Source: Paenibacillus sp. JQZ6Y-1 (GTDB lineage Bacteria; Bacillota; Bacilli; Paenibacillales; Paenibacillaceae). Taken from it: a stretch of DNA of 54,425 bases. The position numbers and the translations under genes were made by a program. The notes under the pieces are model-generated. The model was given only the letters and a program-made list of their open reading frames with translations. It searched no databases and was not told the DNA's origin. The stretch's first letter is position 1. Every line of letters begins with the position of its first letter. The stretch is from the NCBI RefSeq assembly GCF_040719145.1, contig NZ_JBFDUZ010000011.1, forward strand, positions 1 through 54,425, in the 5' to 3' direction. Below are positions 47,944-54,425 of this stretch, piece by piece.

Positions 47944-48255
47944 ATGGGTAACATGAACCAGATGATGAAACAGGTAAAGAAAATGCAGGAGCAAATGCTG
48001 AAAGCACAGGAAGAATTGGGCGGCAAAACCGTTGAAGGTACATCCGGTGGTGGCGTTGTTTCCGTTGAAGTGAACGGACACAAAAAAGTACTCGCTATCA
48101 ATATCAAACCAGAAGCGGTCGATCCAGAAGATGTTGAAATGCTGCAAGATCTGATCATGGCAGCTGTGAACGATGCAATGACCAAAGCCGAAGAACTCGC
48201 CAACCAAGATATGGGCAAATTCACAGGCGGAATGAAGATTCCGGGCCTGTTCTAA
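47944..48255 (+). CDS. ebfC: Nucleoid-associated protein, YbaB/EbfC family
   Basis: The 103-residue DNA-binding protein has the family layout: a Met/Gln/Lys-rich helix ([22 protein letters not shown]), a glycine-rich turn, the strand [22 protein letters not shown], and the C-terminal helix ending [15 protein letters not shown] chose the ATG at 47944, nine bases after GAGGAG; the ATG at 47935 touches that site. Between dnaX and recR, as in most bacteria (yaaK in B. subtilis). Confidence 0.95.
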   Translation: MGNMNQMMKQVKKMQEQMLKAQEELGGKTVEGTSGGGVVSVEVNGHKKVLAINIKPEAVDPEDVEMLQDLIMAAVNDAMTKAEELANQDMGKFTGGMKIPGLF

Positions 48256-48307
48256 AATAACAGATCGGCATTCGTTAAAATGACCGGTCTCAAAGGAGAT
48301 CGCTGTA

Positions 48308-48904
48308 TTGTATTATCCCGAACCGATTGCCAAGTTGATTGATGCTTTTACACACCTGCCGGGAGTTGGACCGAAAACAGCAGGGCGGCTGGCTTTTCAT
48401 GTATTGCGTATGAAAGAGGATGACGTAATCGATTTTGCCAAAGCCCTGGTGAATGTGAAGCGCAATCTTCACTATTGTTCGGTCTGCGGTAATATTACGG
48501 ACTCCGATCCTTGCCAGATTTGTCAGGACAAAACCCGCGATGCTTCGGTGATCTGTGTTGTGCAGGAGCCGAAAGATCTAGTAGCAATGGAGCGGACCAG
48601 AGAGTTTAACGGATATTATCATGTATTGCATGGTGCGATTTCTCCGATTGAAGGAATTGGACCGGAAGAGATCAAACTCAAAGAATTGCTGAACCGCCTG
48701 AGCGATGAGCGCGTACAGGAGTTGATTCTGGCAACCAATCCGAATATCGAGGGTGAAGCGACCGCGATGTACATTTCCAGACTGGTCAAACCGTTTAACC
48801 TTCGAGTGACTCGTATCGCGCACGGTCTGCCTGTCGGCGGCGATCTGGAATACGCGGATGAAGTTACACTCTCCAAAGCGCTAGAAGGACGTCGCGAACT
48901 CTAA
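48308..48904 (+). CDS. recR: Recombination protein RecR
   Basis: RecR acts with RecO and RecF to load RecA at gaps. The 198-residue protein starts with TTG, eight bases after AAAGGAGA; the following [13 protein letters not shown] is the usual start. It has the helix-hairpin-helix [15 protein letters not shown], zinc Cys57, 60, 69 and 72, and a Toprim domain ([16 protein letters not shown], then [14 protein letters not shown]). It ends the dnaX-ebfC-recR operon. Confidence 0.96.
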   Translation: MYYPEPIAKLIDAFTHLPGVGPKTAGRLAFHVLRMKEDDVIDFAKALVNVKRNLHYCSVCGNITDSDPCQICQDKTRDASVICVVQEPKDLVAMERTREFNGYYHVLHGAISPIEGIGPEEIKLKELLNRLSDERVQELILATNPNIEGEATAMYISRLVKPFNLRVTRIAHGLPVGGDLEYADEVTLSKALEGRREL

Positions 48905-48967
48905 GCTACATCCCAAAAGAAAACAGGTCATCCGACAGGGGTGGCATGCAACTATTATGTATAACAA

Positions 48968-49007
48968 GGTGTCAGGTCCTATTTTATAGGGGCTGGCGCC
49001 TTTTTTT
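48968..49007 (+). terminator. dnaX-ebfC-recR terminator
   Basis: GGTGTCAG and CTGGCGCC enclose CCTAT/ATAGG in one stem, followed by seven T residues. Confidence 0.88.
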
Positions 49008-49051
49008 GTTACTTTTTATAGATTTAGGGTATATGGTAAGAGTCACGTTTC

Positions 49052-49065
49052 TGGGAACGTTCCCA
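49052..49065. promoter_or_regulatory. Probable LacI-family operator
   Basis: TGGGAACGTTCCCA is a perfect 14-base palindrome with the central CG typical of LacI/GalR operators. It lies 107 bases before the LacI-type regulator gene, so it may be its own target. Confidence 0.6.
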
Positions 49066-49172
49066 TTTTGGCATCTGTACTATCTAAATCCACGAACCAT
49101 ATGTAAGACACTCTGCCGATTCCCTATGATTTTTGAAATCCTATATACCTTATAGAGAAAAGGAGGTACATC

Positions 49173-50189
49173 ATGCAGCCTACCATTCATGATGTAGCCC
49201 GATTGGCTAACACATCCAAAAGCACCGTATCGCGTTACTTGAATGGCCAAAAGGTCAAAAAGCATACAGCGCTTGCACTGGAGCAAGCAATTCGCGAGTT
49301 GAACTTTCACCGTAATATGAATGCTCGGCGGCTGGTCATGAATAAAACATTTACTATCGGTGTGATCGTAGATAATATTTCGAATACGTTTTATTCCGGT
49401 TTGATCCGCGGCATTGAGCAAATGGTACACCGCAGCGGCTATAATAGCGTTTTTTACAGCTGGGACTCTACACTTACCGACCATCCTAGAGAAGAAGAGA
49501 AACGAGAAAGCACATTTTTGAAGCTGCTGCATGAAGGTCAGGTAGATGGATTAATCATGCTTAGTTTCTGTAAACGCAGCTTGGAGGAACTGCAGCGAAT
49601 CGCGGATACGCCGTACCCAGTAGTATTGATTGGGGATGATGGACAGCAGGAGCAGTTGTTGTCGGTCGATGTGGATCATGAAGCTGGTATTGATGATACG
49701 GTGCAGTATCTATACGATCTCGGTCATCGGCGGATATCTTATATTTCTGGTCCCTCATACATAACAGCTAGTACCTATCGGTTTCAAGGATATGTGCAGG
49801 CACTGCAACAGCGAGGCATAGATTACGACGAGAAGCTGGTGATCTCATCAGATTGGAGTAAGGAGGGAGGATATACGGCAATGCAGCATCTATTAAAACG
49901 GTCCTCTTTTACCGCGGTCATCGGCTCCAACGATGAAGTGGCTGTCGGAGCGATGCGTGCTGCCGTGGAAGCGGGACTGCATGTACCGACCGACATGTCG
50001 ATTGCTGGCTATGATGATATTCCCATTTCCGCTTGGATTATGCCGGGCTTGACCACAGTGAGGCAGCCGCTGGAACAGGTGGGTCAGTATGCAGCAGACC
50101 TTCTGTTTAGCAAAATAAATGAGTCTGTGAGCAGTAGTCGACGATTTCGTCCCAAGCTTATCGTGCGATCTTCATGCGAATCCGTATAG
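49173..50189 (+). CDS. LacI family transcriptional regulator
   Basis: The 338-residue regulator has the LacI helix-turn-helix and hinge (TIHDVARLANTSKSTVSRYLNG, then NARRLVMNKTFTIGVIVDN) and a periplasmic-binding-protein-like sensor domain (about 60-338; SYISGPSYITASTYRFQGY, GSNDEVAVGAMRAA, GYDDIPISAWIMPGLTTV). The sensor domain should bind a sugar. AAAGGAGG lies before the ATG. It is followed by two sugar permeases and a binding protein, which it most likely regulates. The effector is not readable. Confidence 0.94.
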   Translation: MQPTIHDVARLANTSKSTVSRYLNGQKVKKHTALALEQAIRELNFHRNMNARRLVMNKTFTIGVIVDNISNTFYSGLIRGIEQMVHRSGYNSVFYSWDSTLTDHPREEEKRESTFLKLLHEGQVDGLIMLSFCKRSLEELQRIADTPYPVVLIGDDGQQEQLLSVDVDHEAGIDDTVQYLYDLGHRRISYISGPSYITASTYRFQGYVQALQQRGIDYDEKLVISSDWSKEGGYTAMQHLLKRSSFTAVIGSNDEVAVGAMRAAVEAGLHVPTDMSIAGYDDIPISAWIMPGLTTVRQPLEQVGQYAADLLFSKINESVSSSRRFRPKLIVRSSCESV

Positions 50190-50192
50190 CAG

Positions 50193-50229
50193 TTTGGTGC
50201 AATCCCGTATGAACAGGGATTGCACCAAA
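50193..50229 (+). other. Strong stem-loop between regulator and permease genes
   Basis: TTTGGTGCAATCCC pairs perfectly with GGGATTGCACCAAA around a nine-base loop, with no T-run. It may slow or stabilise the transcript, setting different levels of regulator and transporter. Confidence 0.55.
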
Positions 50230-50282
50230 TGGAAGTCAAATATTCCTCTAACGTGAATAGCTACAAGCAAAGGAGGGGAGAA

Positions 50283-51158
50283 ATGAATTCCCGGCTGAAC
50301 AAATACTATTTTGGCTATATTTTTGTGGCACCGTTTTTTATTTCATTTGCTCTGTTCGGACTTATTCCGATTGGTTACACGTTGTATCTCAGCTTTATGA
50401 GCTGGGATGCCTTTACCGATCCGACCTATGCCGGTCTTGATAATTACGTGCGGTTGCTGCATGATCTCGCCTTTTACCAGTCTATCGGCAACACCCTCAT
50501 TATCTGGGTACTCTCGATTGTGCCACAGCTTCTGATTGCCATCACACTGGCAGTTCTCCTAAATGAAAAGTTTATCCGTGGTAAGCATTTCTTCCGTGCA
50601 ATTTATTATTTTCCGAATCTGATTACGCCAGTTACGCTAGGTGTATTGTTCAGTCTGATCTTTGACTGGCAAACAGGTAGTATCAACAAAATGCTCATGA
50701 CATTCGGTTTGGTCGACGACCCAGTCAATTGGTTTAACAATCCGTGGTGGTCCCGACTGATCGTAGCAGCGGTGATTTGCTGGCAGAATTTTGGCTTTAA
50801 TATGATTGTTTTTATCGCCGGACTTCAAGGTATTTCCTCCGAAGTATATGAAGCCGCTGAGATGGATGGAGCAGGCGGGTGGCAACGCACATTGTACGTC
50901 ACTTTGCCATTGTTGCGTCCCGTCTTCCTATTTACGCTCATTACGTCCGTAATTGGTGGGTTACAGCTGTTTGATTCGCCGTTCATGATCGGCAATGGAC
51001 CGAACAATACGACACGTACCATGATTATGTATTTGTATGAGACTGCTTTTAAAAATTTCAATTTCAGCTATGGAGCGGCGATTGCTTACGGTGTCTTTGT
51101 CATCGTTATGATCTTCACCGTTATTACACTTCTGATTACTCGCAAAAAGGCAGCCTGA
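50283..51158 (+). CDS. Sugar ABC transporter permease (MalF/LacF-like)
   Basis: The 291-residue membrane protein has six predicted helices: an N-terminal segment (YYFGYIFVAPFFISFALFG) and the carbohydrate permease 1 pattern, including the coupling EAA loop EVYEAAEMDGAGGWQRTLYVTLPLLRP. AAAGGAGGGG lies just before this ATG. It pairs with the next gene. No ATPase gene is in the operon, so it probably uses a shared ATPase of the MsmX type; that is inference from Bacillus. Confidence 0.94.
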   Translation: MNSRLNKYYFGYIFVAPFFISFALFGLIPIGYTLYLSFMSWDAFTDPTYAGLDNYVRLLHDLAFYQSIGNTLIIWVLSIVPQLLIAITLAVLLNEKFIRGKHFFRAIYYFPNLITPVTLGVLFSLIFDWQTGSINKMLMTFGLVDDPVNWFNNPWWSRLIVAAVICWQNFGFNMIVFIAGLQGISSEVYEAAEMDGAGGWQRTLYVTLPLLRPVFLFTLITSVIGGLQLFDSPFMIGNGPNNTTRTMIMYLYETAFKNFNFSYGAAIAYGVFVIVMIFTVITLLITRKKAA

Positions 51159-51236
51159 TGGATTACTTCTATAAGCAATGATTCATATAAAACCTGTAGT
51201 CCCTATGAGGCAATGACAGACATCGAGGAGGTTGTT

Positions 51237-52097
51237 ATGGAAGTGAGTCAAACGGGTACGATACAACACCGACAGACAGGCAACTGGATTGCTCGGCTCA
51301 TCATTTATCTGTTTTTGATTGGCAGTGCCGTGATTTGCTTGATTCCGTTTTACAGTATGTTTATAACGGCTACTCATACCAATTCCAGTATCGCCCGTCA
51401 GCTATTGCTGATTCCCGGTGGAGAGCTGCTGCATAACTATAGCAGACTGGTAGAAGCGGTACCGATCTGGCGCGGATTTTTCAATACGACTCTGATCAGT
51501 ACCATATCGACACTGCTGACAGTCTATTTTTCCGCGTTAGCGGGGTATGGTTTTTCCAAATATCGCTTTCGTCTGAATAGCGTATTATTCGGCATCGTAT
51601 TAGGCACAATGATGATTCCGGGGCAATTGGGCATTATCGGTTTTTATCGTCTGATGGATTCGTTTGGCTGGCTTAACACCTATTGGCCCTTAATTCTGCC
51701 CTCCATCCATAACGCATTTGGGGTTTTCCTGATGAAGCAGTTTGCCGATAGCATGATTCCATCCGAGATGGTGGAGTCGGGACGGATCGATGGAAGTGGG
51801 GAATGGCGGATTTTTCATCGTCTCGTATTGCCGCTGCTGATGCCGGGTATGGCAACACTGGCCATATTCACGTTTATTGGCAAATGGAATGATTTCCTCA
51901 ATCCATTAATTATTCTGTTCGATAGCCAGTTACAAACCTTGCCCGTAATGATTGCCGGAGTAAAGTCGCAATTCAGTGCCGATTTTGGCGCACAATATGT
52001 AGGGATTGTGATTTCCATTATTCCGATTCTGATTGTATTTTCGATCATGTCTAGACGGATTATCGGAAGTGTAGCTGCTGGTGCCGTGAAAGGATAA
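51237..52097 (+). CDS. Sugar ABC transporter permease (MalG/LacG-like)
   Basis: The 286-residue protein has six predicted helices and the EAA loop in the form SEMVESGRIDGSGEWRIFHRLVLPLLMP. The ATG at 51237 follows GAGGAGG by six bases; an ATG at 51213 lies upstream of that site. The conserved FGVFLMKQFADSMIP segment is typical of carbohydrate permease 2. It forms the translocation pore with the previous gene. Confidence 0.94.
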   Translation: MEVSQTGTIQHRQTGNWIARLIIYLFLIGSAVICLIPFYSMFITATHTNSSIARQLLLIPGGELLHNYSRLVEAVPIWRGFFNTTLISTISTLLTVYFSALAGYGFSKYRFRLNSVLFGIVLGTMMIPGQLGIIGFYRLMDSFGWLNTYWPLILPSIHNAFGVFLMKQFADSMIPSEMVESGRIDGSGEWRIFHRLVLPLLMPGMATLAIFTFIGKWNDFLNPLIILFDSQLQTLPVMIAGVKSQFSADFGAQYVGIVISIIPILIVFSIMSRRIIGSVAAGAVKG

Positions 52098-52190
52098 AGC
52101 ATGGCTCTATAACAAAGAACACCATACTGCGTACTATGCAACTCTCTATTATGCTATGCAAACTGTGCTGTAAAAGTTATCATTTTCAAG

Positions 52191-52298
52191 CCACAGCCAC
52201 AGCCACAGCCACAGCCACAGCCACAGCCACAGCCACAGCCACAGCCACAGCCACAGCCACAGCCACAGCCACAGCCACAGCCACAGCCACAGCCACAG
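52191..52298. repeat. Hexanucleotide tandem repeat (CCACAG)18
   Basis: Eighteen perfect copies of CCACAG lie between the second permease and the binding-protein gene, 93 bases after the permease stop and about 190 bases before the next start. No interruption is seen. Such a repeat can change copy number by slippage. The rest of 52098-52490 holds no supported gene. Confidence 0.98.
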
Positions 52299-52490
52299 TA
52301 GCAGAGTAAAGGAAGAGCGGAAGAACATAGTTCTGCTTCCCTATGAGAACTGCATAAACGAAACGTATACATGGTACTGGCCGGAGTACACAAAGCACAG
52401 TTCTCTATTCCATAACCAAGTAAAAAGATGAAAGGGTGTATACACTTTTTTGACTGTCAGATTGTATTTCACTATAAAGGGGAGAAAATA

Positions 52491-53633
52491 ATGAGCAACC
52501 TTACTATCATGACAAGAGTGATCAAAGAGGGCAAAGGGAGTTATACATGGAAAGCGGTTATACTTATGCTAACAGTAGCGATATTGTTAGCAGGATGTGG
52601 AGGAGGGAGCCAAAAACAAGAGGCAAGTCAGCCCGCTCGCAATGCCGACGGTGAATTGGAAGGCACACTTGTTATCTGGACGTTCTTCAATCAAGTTGAG
52701 GATATGGCTGCTCAATTTATGAAGGAACATCCGAAAGTCAAAGTGGAGGTACAAACCTTCCCGGGTGATGATTATCAAACCAAGCTGCTGACTGCTCTGC
52801 AATCGGGGCAAAATGTACCGGATATTTTTGATCTGGAGCGTTCGTATATCGGCAAATTTATCGACTCCAAATATCTCACCGACCTGTCTGAAATGGGAGC
52901 GGAAGACGTAGTCAAAGCGTATATTCCGTATGTACAAGCAATCGGGCGAGATGCCAATAATCAAATACGCGCCGTGTCTGACCATTCTTCTCCCGGCGGC
53001 TTTTGGTATATCCGTGACAATGCCCGCAAATATCTCGGTACCGATGACCCACAACAGATTGGTGAGATGACCGACAGTTGGGATAAGATCATAGAATTGG
53101 GTCAACAAGTACAGCAGAAGAGTGGCGGTAATGTGCATCTGATTGCCAATTCCGGTGATCTTTTCGATATTGAAGCTTATAATACAGAGCCATGGGTAAA
53201 GGATGGCAAACTCAATATTGATCCCAAATGGCAGCAGTACTACAATATTCAGCGCCAGATCAATGATAACAATGTCGATGCCAAACTGCCGTTTATGTCT
53301 GCTGGCTGGGGTAATGCTCTTAATGACGGTAGCGTCATACTGACAACAATGCCTGCATGGGCATCCTTTATGATCGATAATGAAAATGGAGCAGCCAAGG
53401 GGAAATATGGAGTCGCCCCAACACCAGAAGGCTATTATAATGGCGGTACGTATCGCGGGATTTATAGCCAATCGCCGAACAAAGAGTTAGCTTATGAGTT
53501 TATTAAGTATATAGCGGGCGAAAAGTGGCAGCAGCACAATTTGGAAACGACAGGAAATATGCCAGGAAGTGCAGCCGTGTACGAGCAAAATATGAATCAG
53601 TTTAGTCTGATATTACAGGCGACCAGACTGTAA
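52491..53633 (+). CDS. Sugar-binding lipoprotein of ABC transporter (frameshifted, 3' part displaced)
   Basis: The extracellular solute-binding protein (family 1) delivers a sugar to the two permeases upstream. The 380-residue reading frame starts at the ATG after AAAGGGGAGA, with a lipobox LLAGC (Cys36). Family segments are LVIWTFFNQVEDMAAQFMKEH, GDDYQTKLLTALQSGQNVPDIFDLE and AYEFIKYIAGEKWQQ. It ends early: after NMNQF-S the frame reads L-I-L-Q-A-T-R-L-stop, while the +1 shifted frame reads D-I-T-G-D-Q-T-V and runs into the next open frame, as expected for this family. One base is missing near 53605-53609. It could be a real mutation or a sequence error. Confidence 0.85.
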   Translation: MSNLTIMTRVIKEGKGSYTWKAVILMLTVAILLAGCGGGSQKQEASQPARNADGELEGTLVIWTFFNQVEDMAAQFMKEHPKVKVEVQTFPGDDYQTKLLTALQSGQNVPDIFDLERSYIGKFIDSKYLTDLSEMGAEDVVKAYIPYVQAIGRDANNQIRAVSDHSSPGGFWYIRDNARKYLGTDDPQQIGEMTDSWDKIIELGQQVQQKSGGNVHLIANSGDLFDIEAYNTEPWVKDGKLNIDPKWQQYYNIQRQINDNNVDAKLPFMSAGWGNALNDGSVILTTMPAWASFMIDNENGAAKGKYGVAPTPEGYYNGGTYRGIYSQSPNKELAYEFIKYIAGEKWQQHNLETTGNMPGSAAVYEQNMNQFSLILQATRL

Positions 53634-53815
53634 TGAAGGTGTACTATAAAACCGTTAAGAATCTTCCTCCGATTCAGCCTGACAAATATAGTGAGGAAAT
53701 TCTCGGACTATGGCGCAAAGTCGCTAAAGAAGGGATTACAAATGGAACAGAGTACAATAGTGTCGTAGCCACTTTTACAGAGCAGGTCCGCAATGCTTTT
53801 CCTGAATTGCAATAA
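53633..53815 (+). CDS. Displaced C-terminal part of the sugar-binding lipoprotein
   Basis: The 60-residue frame MKVYYKTVKNLPPIQPDKYS, ending in VRNAFPELQ, is the usual C-terminus of a family 1 sugar-binding protein. It continues the upstream gene in another frame and overlaps its stop codon (TAATG). There is no ribosome site of its own, so expression would need translational coupling. I treat it as part of one broken gene rather than a separate gene. Confidence 0.75.
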   Translation: MKVYYKTVKNLPPIQPDKYSEEILGLWRKVAKEGITNGTEYNSVVATFTEQVRNAFPELQ

Positions 53816-53852
53816 AAGCTACAGACGTTCTATTCCAATACTATAAGCAGGT

Positions 53853-53911
53853 TCATCCAACGATTCTGACGTATCCAAGCAATACATGGATATGCCAGAA
53901 TCGTTGGATGA
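53853..53911. other. Large stem-loop after the sugar operon
   Basis: TCATCCAACGATTCTG pairs with CAGAATCGTTGGATGA, with an inner TATCCA/TGGATA helix. No T-run follows on either strand, so it may be an atypical terminator. Confidence 0.55.
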
Positions 53912-53943
53912 TATATGTGTTATAGCAATTAGTATAATAGTTG

Positions 53944-53973
53944 TTGACTAGCATTTATTTCTCGTGATATATT
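53944..53973 (+). promoter_or_regulatory. rRNA operon promoter, upstream copy
   Basis: TTGACT and TATATT with an 18-base spacer. Confidence 0.6.
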
Positions 53974-54048
53974 AAGCAACGGTCGCTGTTTCAATTATCA
54001 GCGAATATCGTCATCATTTAAACCGAATATAATATTCGAAAAAAAGTG

Positions 54049-54077
54049 TTGACGACAAAAACGTTCCATGATATATT
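54049..54077 (+). promoter_or_regulatory. rRNA operon promoter, middle copy
   Basis: TTGACG and TATATT with a 17-base spacer; the -10 region resembles that of the other two (ATGATAT). Confidence 0.75.
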
Positions 54078-54172
54078 ATAAAAGTTGTCACGAACGAGTG
54101 ATAACGATGTAAGGAATATCATGAAGATCTAAGTTAAACACTTGAAACGAGAAAAACTTCTTAAAAAAGTGC

Positions 54173-54201
54173 TTGACGAAAGAAACACAACATGATATGA
54201 T
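54173..54201 (+). promoter_or_regulatory. rRNA operon promoter, proximal copy
   Basis: TTGACG and TATGAT with a 17-base spacer. Downstream, GATCTTTGAAAACTGAAC (54246-54263) is the conserved pre-16S leader box. The stretch 53816-54348 has no protein gene. Confidence 0.8.
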
Positions 54202-54348
54202 ATAAAAGTTGCTGCGACAGACACTGAACGGCAACGAAAGAGTTTGATCTTTGAAAACTGAACAACGAGTGAGTGAAGAACTTCGGTTCTTCAAAACAAT
54301 AGAGAACAGCAATGTTCTCGCCAGCAAGAAATGAGCAAGTCAAACACT

Positions 54349-54425
54349 TTTATGGAGAGTTTGATCCTGGCTCAGGACGAACGCTGGCGGCGTGCCTAAT
54401 ACATGCAAGTCGAGCGGAGTCGATA
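54349..54425 (+). rRNA. rrs: 16S ribosomal RNA, 5' end (partial)
   Basis: The universal 27F site AGAGTTTGATCCTGGCTCAG begins at 54356, so the mature 5' end is at about 54349. The gene continues outside the window. It starts a second rRNA operon on the same strand as the first. Confidence 0.96.

Noticed and set aside
52191..52298. CRISPR array
   Set aside because: Units are six bases and directly adjacent, with no spacers and no cas genes nearby.
52154..52393. Minus-strand frames rich in Cys-Gly or Ala-Val through the hexamer repeat
   Set aside because: Produced by the CCACAG repeat; no ribosome site or family.
53595..53640. Programmed frameshifting in the binding-protein gene
   Set aside because: No slippery heptamer or downstream hairpin at the site; a simple one-base deletion explains it.

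Overview
The window is a low-to-mid GC Firmicute chromosome segment, most likely Paenibacillus or a close relative. It runs from the 3' end of one rRNA operon (23S tail and 5S) to the promoters and first bases of the next one (16S start). The evidence for the group is Bacillales gene order (guaB-dacA-pdxS-pdxT-serS-tRNA-Ser; argS-rpoE-pyrG-spo0F-fbaA-murA-rho; SRP RNA-dnaX-ebfC-recR), a sporulation phosphorelay gene (spo0F), RNA polymerase delta subunit, a large Bacillus-type SRP RNA, a c-di-AMP riboswitch before an NlpC/P60 hydrolase, and SLH cell-wall anchoring domains.

Layout. 1-350: end of rRNA operon. 687-1166: small secreted stalk-domain protein. 1701-8717: housekeeping block (IMP dehydrogenase, PBP5-type carboxypeptidase, PLP synthase, seryl-tRNA synthetase, tRNA-Ser). 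8979-11236: YitT membrane protein and a lipoprotein. 11584-14705 (minus strand): acetyltransferase, tadA, motB, motA, with a cluster of DnaA-box-like sites between tadA and motB. 14895-17786: small unknown gene, acetyltransferase, riboswitch-controlled NlpC/P60 hydrolase, YwhD. 18246-33536: an accessory block with a KaiC-like ATPase, a small winged-helix protein and a GAF/LuxR regulator in one operon, then a 2,899-residue modular SLH surface protein, then an MHYT-GGDEF-EAL c-di-GMP enzyme. 33539-45591: 3-methyladenine glycosylase, speE, a DUF1934 gene, argS, rpoE, pyrG, spo0F, fbaA, murA, rho. 45692-48904: SRP RNA, dnaX, ebfC, recR. 49173-53815: LacI regulator, two sugar ABC permeases and a frameshifted solute-binding lipoprotein. 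53944-54425: three tandem rRNA promoters and the 16S start.

How it fits together. Relative to B. subtilis, the tadA-scr-dnaX neighbourhood is split by about 33 kb that includes the argS-to-rho block, which in B. subtilis lies on the other side of the origin. The best candidate for an undescribed system is 18246-33536. A KaiC-family protein with one intact and one degenerate ATPase domain is encoded together with a DNA-binding partner and a LuxR-type regulator. It lies directly upstream of a giant repeat adhesin and a c-di-GMP enzyme, which suggests, by position only, a regulator-surface-protein module. Other notable signals are an origin-like DnaA-box cluster (12707-12982), a large stem-closed RNA-like element before serS (7060-7238), a c-di-AMP riboswitch almost touching the start codon, a GGG-start pyrG attenuator, a sigma-H-like promoter before spo0F, an 18-copy hexanucleotide repeat inside the sugar transport operon, and a 1-base frameshift in its binding protein.
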